From assembly GCF_030269545.1 (NCBI RefSeq), contig NZ_BSTN01000023.1:22730-86729 (forward strand): a stretch of DNA of 64,000 nt, given 5' to 3'. The position numbers were made by a program, and so were the translations under genes. The notes beneath the pieces were generated by a model, which was not told where the DNA came from, made no database searches, and saw only the letters and a list, made by a program, of their open reading frames with translations. This stretch comes from Actinomadura sp. NBRC 104425. GTDB taxonomy: Bacteria > Actinomycetota > Actinomycetes > Streptosporangiales > Streptosporangiaceae. Positions 27,706-35,600 of the stretch are shown here, piece after piece (positions within the stretch are counted from its first letter, which is position 1; every line of letters begins with the position of its first letter).

Positions 27706-28530
27706 TCATGCCGCGACGCGGGGGGCGGGCCCGGGCGCGCCCGCCTCCTCCGTTGCCAGCGCACCGGCGAACCACCGCGCGGACGGGCGCCGCCCAGGGT
27801 CGCGGTCAAGCCCCAGCCGCAGCAGCCCGGCCAGGGGCTCCTCCACCCCGTCGAGGTCGGCCCTGCCGCTCACGATGCGCAGGCAGACCGCCTGCAGGGA
27901 CCCGCGGCCGAACGGCGGCCGCCCCGTCGCGGCGAACGCGACCGTGGCCGCCCAGGCGAACACGTCGGACGCGGGCGTGGCGGGCCCGCCCTCGATCAGC
28001 TCGGGAGCCAGGTAGGCGGGGGTGCCCACGACCATGCCGGGACGGGTCGTCTGCCACGCGTCCGCGTCGTGGGCGATGCCGAAGTCGATGAGCGTGGGGC
28101 GGTCCCCGTGCACGATGACGTTGCCGGGGGTGACGTCGCGGTGCAGCACCCCCGCGTCGTGCACGGCCGCCACGGCCAGCGCCAGCCCCCGGGCCAGGCG
28201 CCGCAGCCGGTCGCGGCGGGGCGGCCCGTAGGACTCCACCAGCTCGCTCAGCGGGTAGCCGGGGGCGCAGGACATCACCGCGTAGGGCGGGTCGGCGTCC
28301 ACCCGGCCGCCCAGCAGCCGCACCACGTACGGGCTGCGCACCCGCCCCAGTGCCGCCATCTCCCGGGCCAGGCGGCGCCGCGCCGCCGGGTCGGCCGCGA
28401 TCTCCGGCCGCAGCCGCTTGACCACGACCTCGCGGCCGGACGCGTCGACCGCCAGGTGCACCACGGCGGTGCCGCCCCGGCCGATCTCGTGCAGCAGCCG
28501 GTGCTCACCGAGTCGCGGAGGCGTCCCCAT
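27706..28530 (-). CDS. Soluble Ser/Thr protein kinase, kinase domain only
   Basis: This 274-residue protein is almost entirely kinase domain: P-loop GRGGTAVV, VVVK (Lys38), HRDVTPGN (130-137), DFG (149-151), GTPAYLAPE. All catalytic residues are present, so it should be active. No membrane segment or extra domain follows. It lies upstream of the membrane kinase by 75 bp on the same strand. AAAGGGG is close to the ATG. Direct repeats of GTTCCTG lie just upstream. Confidence 0.9.
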   Translation of the reverse strand: MGTPPRLGEHRLLHEIGRGGTAVVHLAVDASGREVVVKRLRPEIAADPAARRRLAREMAALGRVRSPYVVRLLGGRVDADPPYAVMSCAPGYPLSELVESYGPPRRDRLRRLARGLALAVAAVHDAGVLHRDVTPGNVIVHGDRPTLIDFGIAHDADAWQTTRPGMVVGTPAYLAPELIEGGPATPASDVFAWAATVAFAATGRPPFGRGSLQAVCLRIVSGRADLDGVEEPLAGLLRLGLDRDPGRRPSARWFAGALATEEAGAPGPAPRVAA

Positions 28531-28560
28531 ATCCCCTTTGACGCCGGGAACGGGGCGGAC

Positions 28561-28599
28561 GTTCCTGACCGGTCGTTCCTGCCGGTCGTTCCTGACCGG
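28561..28599. repeat. Three short direct repeats upstream of the soluble kinase
   Basis: GTTCCTG followed by (A)CCGG occurs three times at 13-14 bp spacing (28561, 28575, 28588) in the 87 bp between the desaturase stop and the kinase start. It may be a stretch of regulator half-sites or simply a small tandem duplication. Confidence 0.4.
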
Positions 28600-28617
28600 C
28601 TGCGGACGGCCCGGCGG

Positions 28618-29568
28618 TCAGCCGCGGCGTGCCGCCTGCCTGGCGCGGCGCTCCTCCCGCCGCTCCTCGAACCGCGCGGCGGCCGCGTCCAGCCCCGTCA
28701 TGAACTCCGCCAGCTCCTCGCGGGCCCTCTCGCCCTCGGGTCCGAAGTCGGTCCGGGAGAAGACGCGCCACTTGCGCAGGCACGGGCCGAGCACGTCGTC
28801 GTGGTGCAGCCGCAGGTCGTAGATGCCCGCATTGGCGATGATCACCGACTTGCGCAGGAACCCCTCGATGCCGTGGCCGGGCATCTGGAATGCCTTGACC
28901 ACGTCGGTGATGGCGCGCATGGTCGCGTCCGGGGCGATCTCCAGCGCGGCCTCCAGCAGGTTCCGGTAGAAGATCATGTGCAGGTTCTCGTCGGCGGCGA
29001 CCCGCGCCAGCAGCCGCTCGCACACCGGGTCGCCCGACACCGTGCCGGTGTTGCGGTGCGCCACCCGGGTGGCCAGCTCCTGGAACGACACGTACGCCAC
29101 CCCGTGCAGGAACTTCGTGCCGTGGGTCGGCTCGTAGCCCAGCTGCATGTGCTTCATCCGGGCCCGCTCCAGCGCCACCGGGTCAACGGCCCGGGTGACG
29201 GTGAGGTAGTCGCGGATGACGATGCTGTGCCGGTTCTCCTCGGCCGTCCAGCGGTTCACCCACGTGCCCCACGCGCCGTCGCGTCGGAACACGGAGGCGA
29301 TGGCGTGGTGGTAGCCGGGCAGGTTGTCCTCGGTCAGCAGATTGACGATCAGCGACTCGCGGGCCTCGGTGCTCAGCGTGGACTGCTCGGGACTCCACGG
29401 CTCGCCGCCCAGCGGCCCGTCGAAGTCGCGGCCCCGGCTCCACGGAATGTACTGATGCGGGAACCACTCCTTGGCCATCGACAGGTGCCGGTCCAGCTCT
29501 TTCGCCACCACCGGCTCCAAATCCACCATCAGGCGCATCTCGGCCTTATCGTCAAACGTCATGGGCAT
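28618..29568 (-). CDS. Acyl-ACP desaturase (di-iron, DesA type)
   Basis: This soluble di-iron enzyme inserts a double bond into acyl-ACP. The 316-residue protein shows the two iron-binding repeats: WTAEENRHSIVIRDYL (EExxH) and VAADENLHMIFYRNLL (DExxH), plus the upstream LLTEDNLPGYH segment supplying another Glu. It resembles mycobacterial DesA1/DesA2 and plant stearoyl-ACP desaturase. A ferredoxin partner is not nearby. The ATG at 29568 has GAAAGA seven to eight bases upstream; a second Met two codons on is possible. A near-perfect palindrome is 66-85 bp upstream of the start, so transcription is probably regulated by membrane or fatty-acid state. Confidence 0.92.
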   Translation of the reverse strand: MPMTFDDKAEMRLMVDLEPVVAKELDRHLSMAKEWFPHQYIPWSRGRDFDGPLGGEPWSPEQSTLSTEARESLIVNLLTEDNLPGYHHAIASVFRRDGAWGTWVNRWTAEENRHSIVIRDYLTVTRAVDPVALERARMKHMQLGYEPTHGTKFLHGVAYVSFQELATRVAHRNTGTVSGDPVCERLLARVAADENLHMIFYRNLLEAALEIAPDATMRAITDVVKAFQMPGHGIEGFLRKSVIIANAGIYDLRLHHDDVLGPCLRKWRVFSRTDFGPEGERAREELAEFMTGLDAAAARFEERREERRARQAARRG

Positions 29569-29633
29569 CGGTGTTCTTTCGCTCAGGGGCGGGACACATG
29601 GAGCCCGCGCAGGACGGCGGCCCGCGTTTCGGC

Positions 29634-29653
29634 AACCTACGGAACCGTAGGTT
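29634..29653. promoter_or_regulatory. Operator-like palindrome upstream of the desaturase
   Basis: Arms AACCTACGG and CCGTAGGTT are perfectly complementary and separated by AA. The element lies 66 bp upstream of the desaturase ATG, in the 212-bp region between it and the SDR stop. Its length and form fit a TetR-family dimer. No regulator gene is adjacent. Confidence 0.65.
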
Positions 29654-29780
29654 CGATGCTGGCGGCCGCCCGGCCCCTGCCGCTAGTCACGGCGGCCACA
29701 ACTACCCCCGGCTTTTTCTTGTGGGAACGAGTGGAACCGGGCCGATGCCCACGAGAGGCGAACGGAACCGGGCGGCGCCG

Positions 29781-30575
29781 TCAGCGGGTGCCGGCGGCCT
29801 GGCGCCACATCCGGTTGACCGCCGCCCGCAGCAGCGAACGCGGCATCGCCCTCAGCGCGGGCAGCGCCGCCTTGTACTGCGCCCCGGGCACGCACAGCGC
29901 GCGCCCCGCCGACACCGCGTCCAGCCCCGCGCGGGCCACGTCCTCACGGCGCAGCCACAGCAGGCTCGGCTCCCGGGTCTCATCGGTACGGGTGAACCCG
30001 GGGCACAGCGCCGTCACATGCACGCCCGTCCCGGCCAGCTCGGCGTGCAGGCTCTCGGAGAACGCCGTCACGAACGCCTTGGTCGCCCCGTAGACGGCAC
30101 TGCCGGGCGACGGGGTGAACCCCGCCATGGACGAGACGTTCAGCACCCCGCCCCGGCCCCGCTCCACCATCCCCGGCAGCGCGGCGCGGGTGAGCCGCAT
30201 CAACGCCAGCACGTTCAGCTCCACCTGGGCCAGCTGCTCCTCCAGCGGCTGCCCGGCGAAGGCCCCGAACGCCCCGTACCCGGCGTTGTTGACCAGAAGC
30301 TCCACCGGCTCGGCGCGCAGCCGGTGCTCCACCTCGCCGCGCTGCACCGGGTCGGTGAGGTCGGCCGCCAGCACCTCCACGGCCACCCGGTACCGCTCCA
30401 CCAGCTCGCGGGCCAGCTCGTCCAGCCGCGCGGCGCGGCGGGCCACGATCACCAGGTCGGTGCCGCGCCCGGCCAGGATCCGGGCGAAGCTCTCACCGAT
30501 GCCGCTGGACGCACCCGTGACGAGCGCGGTGCGGTACGCGGTGCGGGAGGAGCCCGGGGGGAAGGGGCTTCGCAT
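29781..30575 (-). CDS. Short-chain dehydrogenase/reductase
   Basis: This classical SDR of 264 residues starts MRSPFPPGSSRTAYRTAL. It has the cofactor motif TGASSGIG, an ARR pair after strand 2 that suggests NADP preference, NNAGYGAFG, and the catalytic Ser with YGATK. It is of the DltE/YqjQ-like group that often acts on lipid or ketone substrates. The C-terminus (MPRSLLRAAVNRMWRQ) is basic and amphipathic. The desaturase follows on the same strand after about 210 bp, so a lipid role is plausible but unproven. No good ribosome binding site is seen. Confidence 0.85.
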   Translation of the reverse strand: MRSPFPPGSSRTAYRTALVTGASSGIGESFARILAGRGTDLVIVARRAARLDELARELVERYRVAVEVLAADLTDPVQRGEVEHRLRAEPVELLVNNAGYGAFGAFAGQPLEEQLAQVELNVLALMRLTRAALPGMVERGRGGVLNVSSMAGFTPSPGSAVYGATKAFVTAFSESLHAELAGTGVHVTALCPGFTRTDETREPSLLWLRREDVARAGLDAVSAGRALCVPGAQYKAALPALRAMPRSLLRAAVNRMWRQAAGTR

Positions 30576-30619
30576 GGCGGCCGATGCTATCCGTTGACAA
30601 CCCCTTTGACCGGCCGCAG

Positions 30620-31270
30620 TCACGGAGCTTGCGCGGCCGTCTCCACGGGCGGGAACATCGCCGCCGGGTCGCCGCCCGCCGCCCACACGCCGATCGCGAA
30701 CGCCGTCGTCGCCTCCAGCAGCCCGGCCCGGTCCAGGCCGCCCCCGTCGACGGGCTCGCATCCGATGTCGCGCACCAGGCCCCGCACCGCGTCCAGGGCG
30801 TCGGCGTCGTCCCCGCACAGGGGAACCCCCAGGGGGCGTCCGCCGAACACCGGCGGCGTCAGGCGCCACACGCTCTCGTGGCAGGTGTTGAACGCCTTCA
30901 CCACGCGGGCACCGCCCCGGGCGGCGTCGGCGATGCGCTGCGCCGCCGACGGTCCGCCGCCCGTCCGCAGGGTGAAGTCCGGCGGGCCGGTGGGGTTGGT
31001 GCAGTCGATGAGCACCTTGCCGTCGAGGGCGTCCGCCACGGCCTCCGCCACGTCCGGCGCCGCCTCCCACCAGACGGCGAGCAGCACCGCCTCGCCGAAC
31101 TCCGCGGCCTCCCCCAGCGTCCCGCCGCGCGCGCCCGCGCCGATCCGCGCCGCCAGCGCCTCGGCCTTGGCCGGCGTCCGCGCCCCGATGAAGACCTCGT
31201 GGCCCGCCCGTGCCCACTGCGTGGCCAGCGCGTCCGCCATGTTCCCGGCGCCCAGCGTCCCGATGCGCAT
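30620..31270 (-). CDS. NADPH:F420 reductase-like NAD(P)-binding protein
   Basis: This 216-residue Rossmann-fold protein has the N-terminal GTLGAGNMADALA dinucleotide motif followed by GART at the end of strand 2, as expected for NADP. The sequence (VLIDCTNPTGPP, VVKAFNTCHESV) matches the F420-dependent NADP reductase (Fno/NpdG) family in a broad sense. Whether it really uses F420 cannot be told; many relatives act on other substrates. It is divergent from an HxlR regulator with about 85 bp between the starts, so it is the likely target. Confidence 0.75.
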   Translation of the reverse strand: MRIGTLGAGNMADALATQWARAGHEVFIGARTPAKAEALAARIGAGARGGTLGEAAEFGEAVLLAVWWEAAPDVAEAVADALDGKVLIDCTNPTGPPDFTLRTGGGPSAAQRIADAARGGARVVKAFNTCHESVWRLTPPVFGGRPLGVPLCGDDADALDAVRGLVRDIGCEPVDGGGLDRAGLLEATTAFAIGVWAAGGDPAAMFPPVETAAQAP

Positions 31271-31321
31271 CCCGACCTCCCGGCTCGAATACGTTCGGTG
31301 GAGACGCTAGGCGGTTCGTTA

Positions 31322-31337
31322 CGCACCTCCGGGTGCG
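31322..31337. promoter_or_regulatory. Inverted repeat in the HxlR divergent promoter
   Basis: CGCACC and GGTGCG flank TCCG, just upstream of the HxlR ribosome binding site GGAAGGGG. The position between the two divergent genes fits an HxlR operator controlling both. Evidence is positional only. Confidence 0.35.
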
Positions 31338-31355
31338 CATCGGAAGGGGCAGACT

Positions 31356-31736
31356 TTGGACGACGCCATGAGAACGACCGACGACGTCCTGCTCGCCGAC
31401 TGCCAGGCCCGCCTGGGGTTCGACATGCTGTCCGGCACGTGGACCAGCGTGGTGCTGTACGCGCTGCGCGACGGCCCGGCGCGTCCCGGCGAGCTGCGCG
31501 ACCGCATCGGCGGCATCAGCCACAAGGTGCTCACCGAGACGCTGCGCCGGCTGGAGCGCAACGGCCTGGTGACCCGCCGCCGCTACGCCGAGGCCCCGCC
31601 GCGCGTGGAGTACGAGCTGACCGGGCCGGGCCGCGGCCTGCTGGAGCCGATCGCCGCCCTGGGCCGCTGGAGCGCCCGCCACGCCGACGAGGTCCTCGCC
31701 GCCCAGCAGCGGGCCGCCCCGGACGGCGACCGGTGA
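31356..31736 (+). CDS. HxlR-family transcriptional regulator
   Basis: This 126-residue winged-helix protein is a MarR-like HxlR/YodB type. It has the family pattern: a Cys near the N-terminus (LADCQARLGFDMLSGTWT), DGPARPGELRDRIGGISHKVLTETLRRLERNGLV, and a PPRVEYELT wing. In this family the N-terminal Cys often senses electrophiles. The TTG at 31356 is chosen because GGAAGGGG lies eight bases before it; the ATG at 31368 would be too far. It is divergent from the F420-reductase-like gene and ends three bases from the convergent enoyl-CoA hydratase. Confidence 0.85.
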   Translation: MDDAMRTTDDVLLADCQARLGFDMLSGTWTSVVLYALRDGPARPGELRDRIGGISHKVLTETLRRLERNGLVTRRRYAEAPPRVEYELTGPGRGLLEPIAALGRWSARHADEVLAAQQRAAPDGDR

Positions 31737-31739
31737 GGC

Positions 31740-32522
31740 TCAGCGGCCGGTGAAGGTCGCCTTGCCCGGCCCCCGCTCCATGAAGCTGCGCATGCCGGCG
31801 GCCTGGTCCTCGGTGGCGAACAGCGCGGCGAACTGGGTGCGCTCCATCTCCAGGCCGGTCTCCAGATCGACCTCCAGCCCCGCGTCGATCACCTGCTTGG
31901 CGGCGCGCAGCGCCAGCGCCGGCCCGCCGACGAACGTCGCGGCCCACTGTCGCGCCGCCGTGTAGACCTCGGCGTCCGGCACGACCCGGTCGACCAGGCC
32001 CATGGCCAGCGCCTCGTCGGCGGCCACATGCCGCCCGGAGAAGATCAGGTCCTTGGCCTTGGCGGGGCCGACCAGCCGCGCCAGCCGCTGCGTGCCGCCC
32101 GCCCCGGGGATGATGCCGAGCTGGATCTCCGGCTGGCCCACCTTGGCGCCCTCCCCCGCCACCCGGAAGTCGGCCGCCAGCGCCACCTCCAGGCCGCCGC
32201 CGAGCGCGTAACCGGTGATCGCCGCGATGACCGGCTTGGGGATCGCCGCCAGGGCCTTGGTGAAGTCCTGCAGCAGCCGGGAGGGTGCACCCGACATCTG
32301 CGCGAACGTCAGCGGCGCCATCTCCTTGATGTCGGCGCCCGCCGCGAACACCCGCTCCCCGCCGTAGATGATCACCGCGGCCACCGCCTCGTCCTGGGTG
32401 ACCTCCCGCGCCGCCTCCACGAGCTCCCGCTGCATCGCCGCGTTCAGGGCGTTCATCTTCGGCCGGTCCAGCCGGATCGTCCCGATGCCGTCCTCCACCT
32501 CGACCCGCACGAACTCGCCCAC
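31740..32522 (-). CDS. Enoyl-CoA hydratase/isomerase
   Basis: This 260-residue crotonase hydrates trans-2-enoyl-CoA in beta-oxidation. The oxyanion-hole segments FAAGADIKEM and ALGGGLEVALAADFR are present, and both catalytic glutamates are seen: GGGLE and QPEIQLGIIPGAGG. It starts with GTG (MGEFVRVEVEDGIGTIRL). It is a typical EchA-type protein; substrate chain length is unknown. It is convergent with the HxlR gene and divergent from the SNF2 helicase. Confidence 0.92.
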   Translation of the reverse strand: MGEFVRVEVEDGIGTIRLDRPKMNALNAAMQRELVEAAREVTQDEAVAAVIIYGGERVFAAGADIKEMAPLTFAQMSGAPSRLLQDFTKALAAIPKPVIAAITGYALGGGLEVALAADFRVAGEGAKVGQPEIQLGIIPGAGGTQRLARLVGPAKAKDLIFSGRHVAADEALAMGLVDRVVPDAEVYTAARQWAATFVGGPALALRAAKQVIDAGLEVDLETGLEMERTQFAALFATEDQAAGMRSFMERGPGKATFTGR

Positions 32523-32692
32523 AACGACCTCCCGTGATCGGACAACGCCCCGAGCCTAACCAGGGCCCTGCGGGGACCGGACGGGCGGTCCCCGCTCCGC
32601 TGCGCTCCGTTGCGCTCGCTCATCCCCCTGGTGTCGGTCCACGCTGGTAGCTTCGGGACCGCTCGTAACCGCGTTCTCGGGGATCACGCTTC

Positions 32693-35600
32693 ATGCTCGT
32701 CGCGCACGCCACCTGGCACGGGGGCGCGCTCTGCCTGTGGGCGGAGCGCACCGGCCCGTACGAGCCGCATCCCGACGTGCACCCGTTCGCCACCCGGGAC
32801 TTCACCGGCACCTCCTACGAGCCGCTGGTGAAGGGCGCGTTCCGGGTCGAGCTGACGATGACGCTGCCCACGCACGACGACCATCCGCTGCCGTCGCCGG
32901 AGTGCGGCGCCGAAGGCGTCGTCCCCGAGGAGCTGCGGGACTGGCGGGTGCCCGCGCTGGTGCTGGAGCCGTTTCCGGCGATGACACTGCTGCAGCTCGC
33001 CGAGCACAGCGCCGACGTGGTCCCCGGCAGCGACCTGCGGTATCTGTGCCTGCTGGCCGACGAGGCGATGCGGCTGGCCGGGCGGGGGCAGGTGCTGCCC
33101 GCGCTGCTGCGCGAGGACGGCGACCTGGTGGCGCGGTGGCGTCCCGTCATCGACGATCCCGCCCGCTTCGCCGACCTGGCGCGCGCGATGCCCGCCGCCT
33201 GCCGCGCCGCCGACGGCGGTCGTCCCGCCGCCGAGGTGCTGCGCGAGGCGCTGACCGACCTGGTCGACACGGCCGTGCGGGGCGTGGTGCCGCATCCGCT
33301 GCTGCCGCCGCGCCGCGGCAAGGCGCCCGACCGGGTGCCGCTGGCCGAACGCTGGGTGCAGGCGCTGACCGGCCCCAACCACAGCGTGCCGCGCGAGCCG
33401 GGGGACGACGCCGACGACCTGATCGCCGAACTGGACGCCTGGGCCGCCGCCACCCGCCGCCCCGCCGGGCCGCTGCGGGTGTGCTTCCGCCTGGTGGAGC
33501 CCGGCGCCGTCACGACGGACGCCCCCGACGCCCCCGACGACGCCGACGAGGAGGCCGGCGACGACGCCTGGCGCGTGGAGTTCGCCCTGCAGGGCACCGA
33601 CGACCCCAGCCTGTACGTCCCGGCCGCCACGGTCTGGGCGGGCGAGGCCACGTCGATCGCGGACGCCGAGGAGACGCTGCTCACCGGTCTGGGACGCGCC
33701 CTGCGCCTGTTCCCCGACATGGCGGCCGCGCTCGACTCCCCCACGCCCGGCGAGCTGACCCTCGACACCGCGGGGGCGTTCCGCTTCCTGCGGCAGGCCG
33801 CGCCCATGCTGGCCGCCGCCGGTTTCGGCGTCCTGCTGCCGAAGTGGGCGGGCAAGGCCAAGCTCGGCCTGCGCCTCACCACCCGCGCGCAGGACGGGGA
33901 GGGCTCGGGCGCGGCGGCCTCGTCCGGGTTCGACCTGCGCAGCCTGGTGGACTTCCGCTGGGACCTGGCCATCGGCGACGAGACCATCGACGAGGAGGAA
34001 CTGGAGGAACTGGCCCGCCTCAAAACACCGTTGGTGCGGCTGCGCGGCCAATGGGTCGAGCTGGACGAGCAGCAGCTGCAGGCCGCCCTGGAGTTCCTGC
34101 GCCACCCCCGCCGCGGCAAGATGACCGCCGCCGAGGCGATGCGCGCGGTCATCCACGCCGGCGACGACGCCCTCCCCCTCCTGGACGTCGACGCCGACGG
34201 CGCGTTCGGCGACCTTTTGTCCGGCGAAGCCGACCGCCGCCTCGCACCGGTCGGAACCCCCGACGGCTTCGAGGGACGGCTGCGTCCCTTCCAGGAGCGC
34301 GGCCTGGCCTGGTTGAAGTTCATGGACGACCTCGGCCTGGGCGCCGTCGTCGCCGATTCGATGGGCTTGGGGAAGTGCGTCCACCCCGATGAACTCGTCT
34401 TCGCCAACGGAGCACTGGTCAAGGCCCGCGACATCTGGGCGCGCTTCGCCGGAGCCGCGGTGAGCGACGGTGAAGGCGAATGGGCCACCCCGCTGGAACC
34501 GCTGACCGTCAACTCCATCGACGAGAAAGGGCGGATCGTCCCCGCCAAGGTGACCCGCCTCTACCGGCAGCACGTCAGAGAGCCGCTACGGAAAGTCCGG
34601 CTCGACGACGGCAGTGAGATCACCGTCACCCGCCGCCACCGGCTCCTCGGCCCCGAGGGCTGGACCAGGGAGCTCGCCCCCGGTCAGGGGATCTGCGTCC
34701 CGTCCCGCCTGGTCCACGACGGCCTGCCGCTGGACGCCGACCTGACCGTGCTGCTCGCCTGGCAGATCAGCGAGGGCCGCGAGACCGTCCACAACACCGC
34801 GTTCATCTCCCAGAAGAACGAGCAGACCCTGCACGACCTGGCGGAGCGGCTGCGACGCGTCGGTGCCCGCTTCGGCCTGGACGTGAGCCGGGCGCAGGTG
34901 GTCTCCGCGGCGCCGCGCACCCCCCACCTGGAGGTCACCAGCAAGGACTACCGGCGCTTCCTGGAGGAACTCGGCTACACCTGGGCTCGGAACTCGGCCC
35001 ACAAGCGGATTCCGGACGCCGTCATGGCCGCCGACGACCGGACGGTGGCCCTGTTCCTCCGGCACTACTTCGCCGCCGAGGTGTCGGTCGGTGAGGGAAT
35101 GCGGGGGCTGGAGATCGCTTCGGCCTCGGGGTTCGTCATCCGGCAGCTCGCCGCGATGCTCCGCCGGTTCGGCATATGGCTGCGCCGCACGGTGCGGTGG
35201 AAACACGCGACGGACGGCAGGCGCATCCGCCGCCCCTACCACGTCGGCCTCATCGGCGGGCCGAGCCTCCACCTTTTCCGGGAACGGATCGGAATCGCGG
35301 ATCCGGTCAAGGCGGCCAAGCTCAGCGCCGTCTGCGCGATCCCTTCCGACACCAACGTCGAGGGCGTTCCGGGAGCCGAACGCGATCGGCTTGACGGGCG
35401 CGTGTCGCGGGAGGTCTTCTACGCGACGGTCACGTCGGTCGAGGACGTCGACTACGAGGGCTACGTCTATGACCTCGAGGTGGCCGACCACCACAACTAC
35501 GTCGCCGAAGGCATGCTGTGCCACAACACCGCCCAGACCTTGGCCCTGCTCGTGCATGAGAGGGGGGACGGGCGAGGCGACGGGGAGGGGGCGCCGGGGC

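Noticed and set aside
24229..30093. A 1954-codon open frame on the plus strand
   Set aside because: It lies opposite etf-kinase-desaturase-SDR genes with clear domains and reads as Arg/Gly/Pro/His-rich low complexity, the normal antisense shadow of very GC-rich genes.
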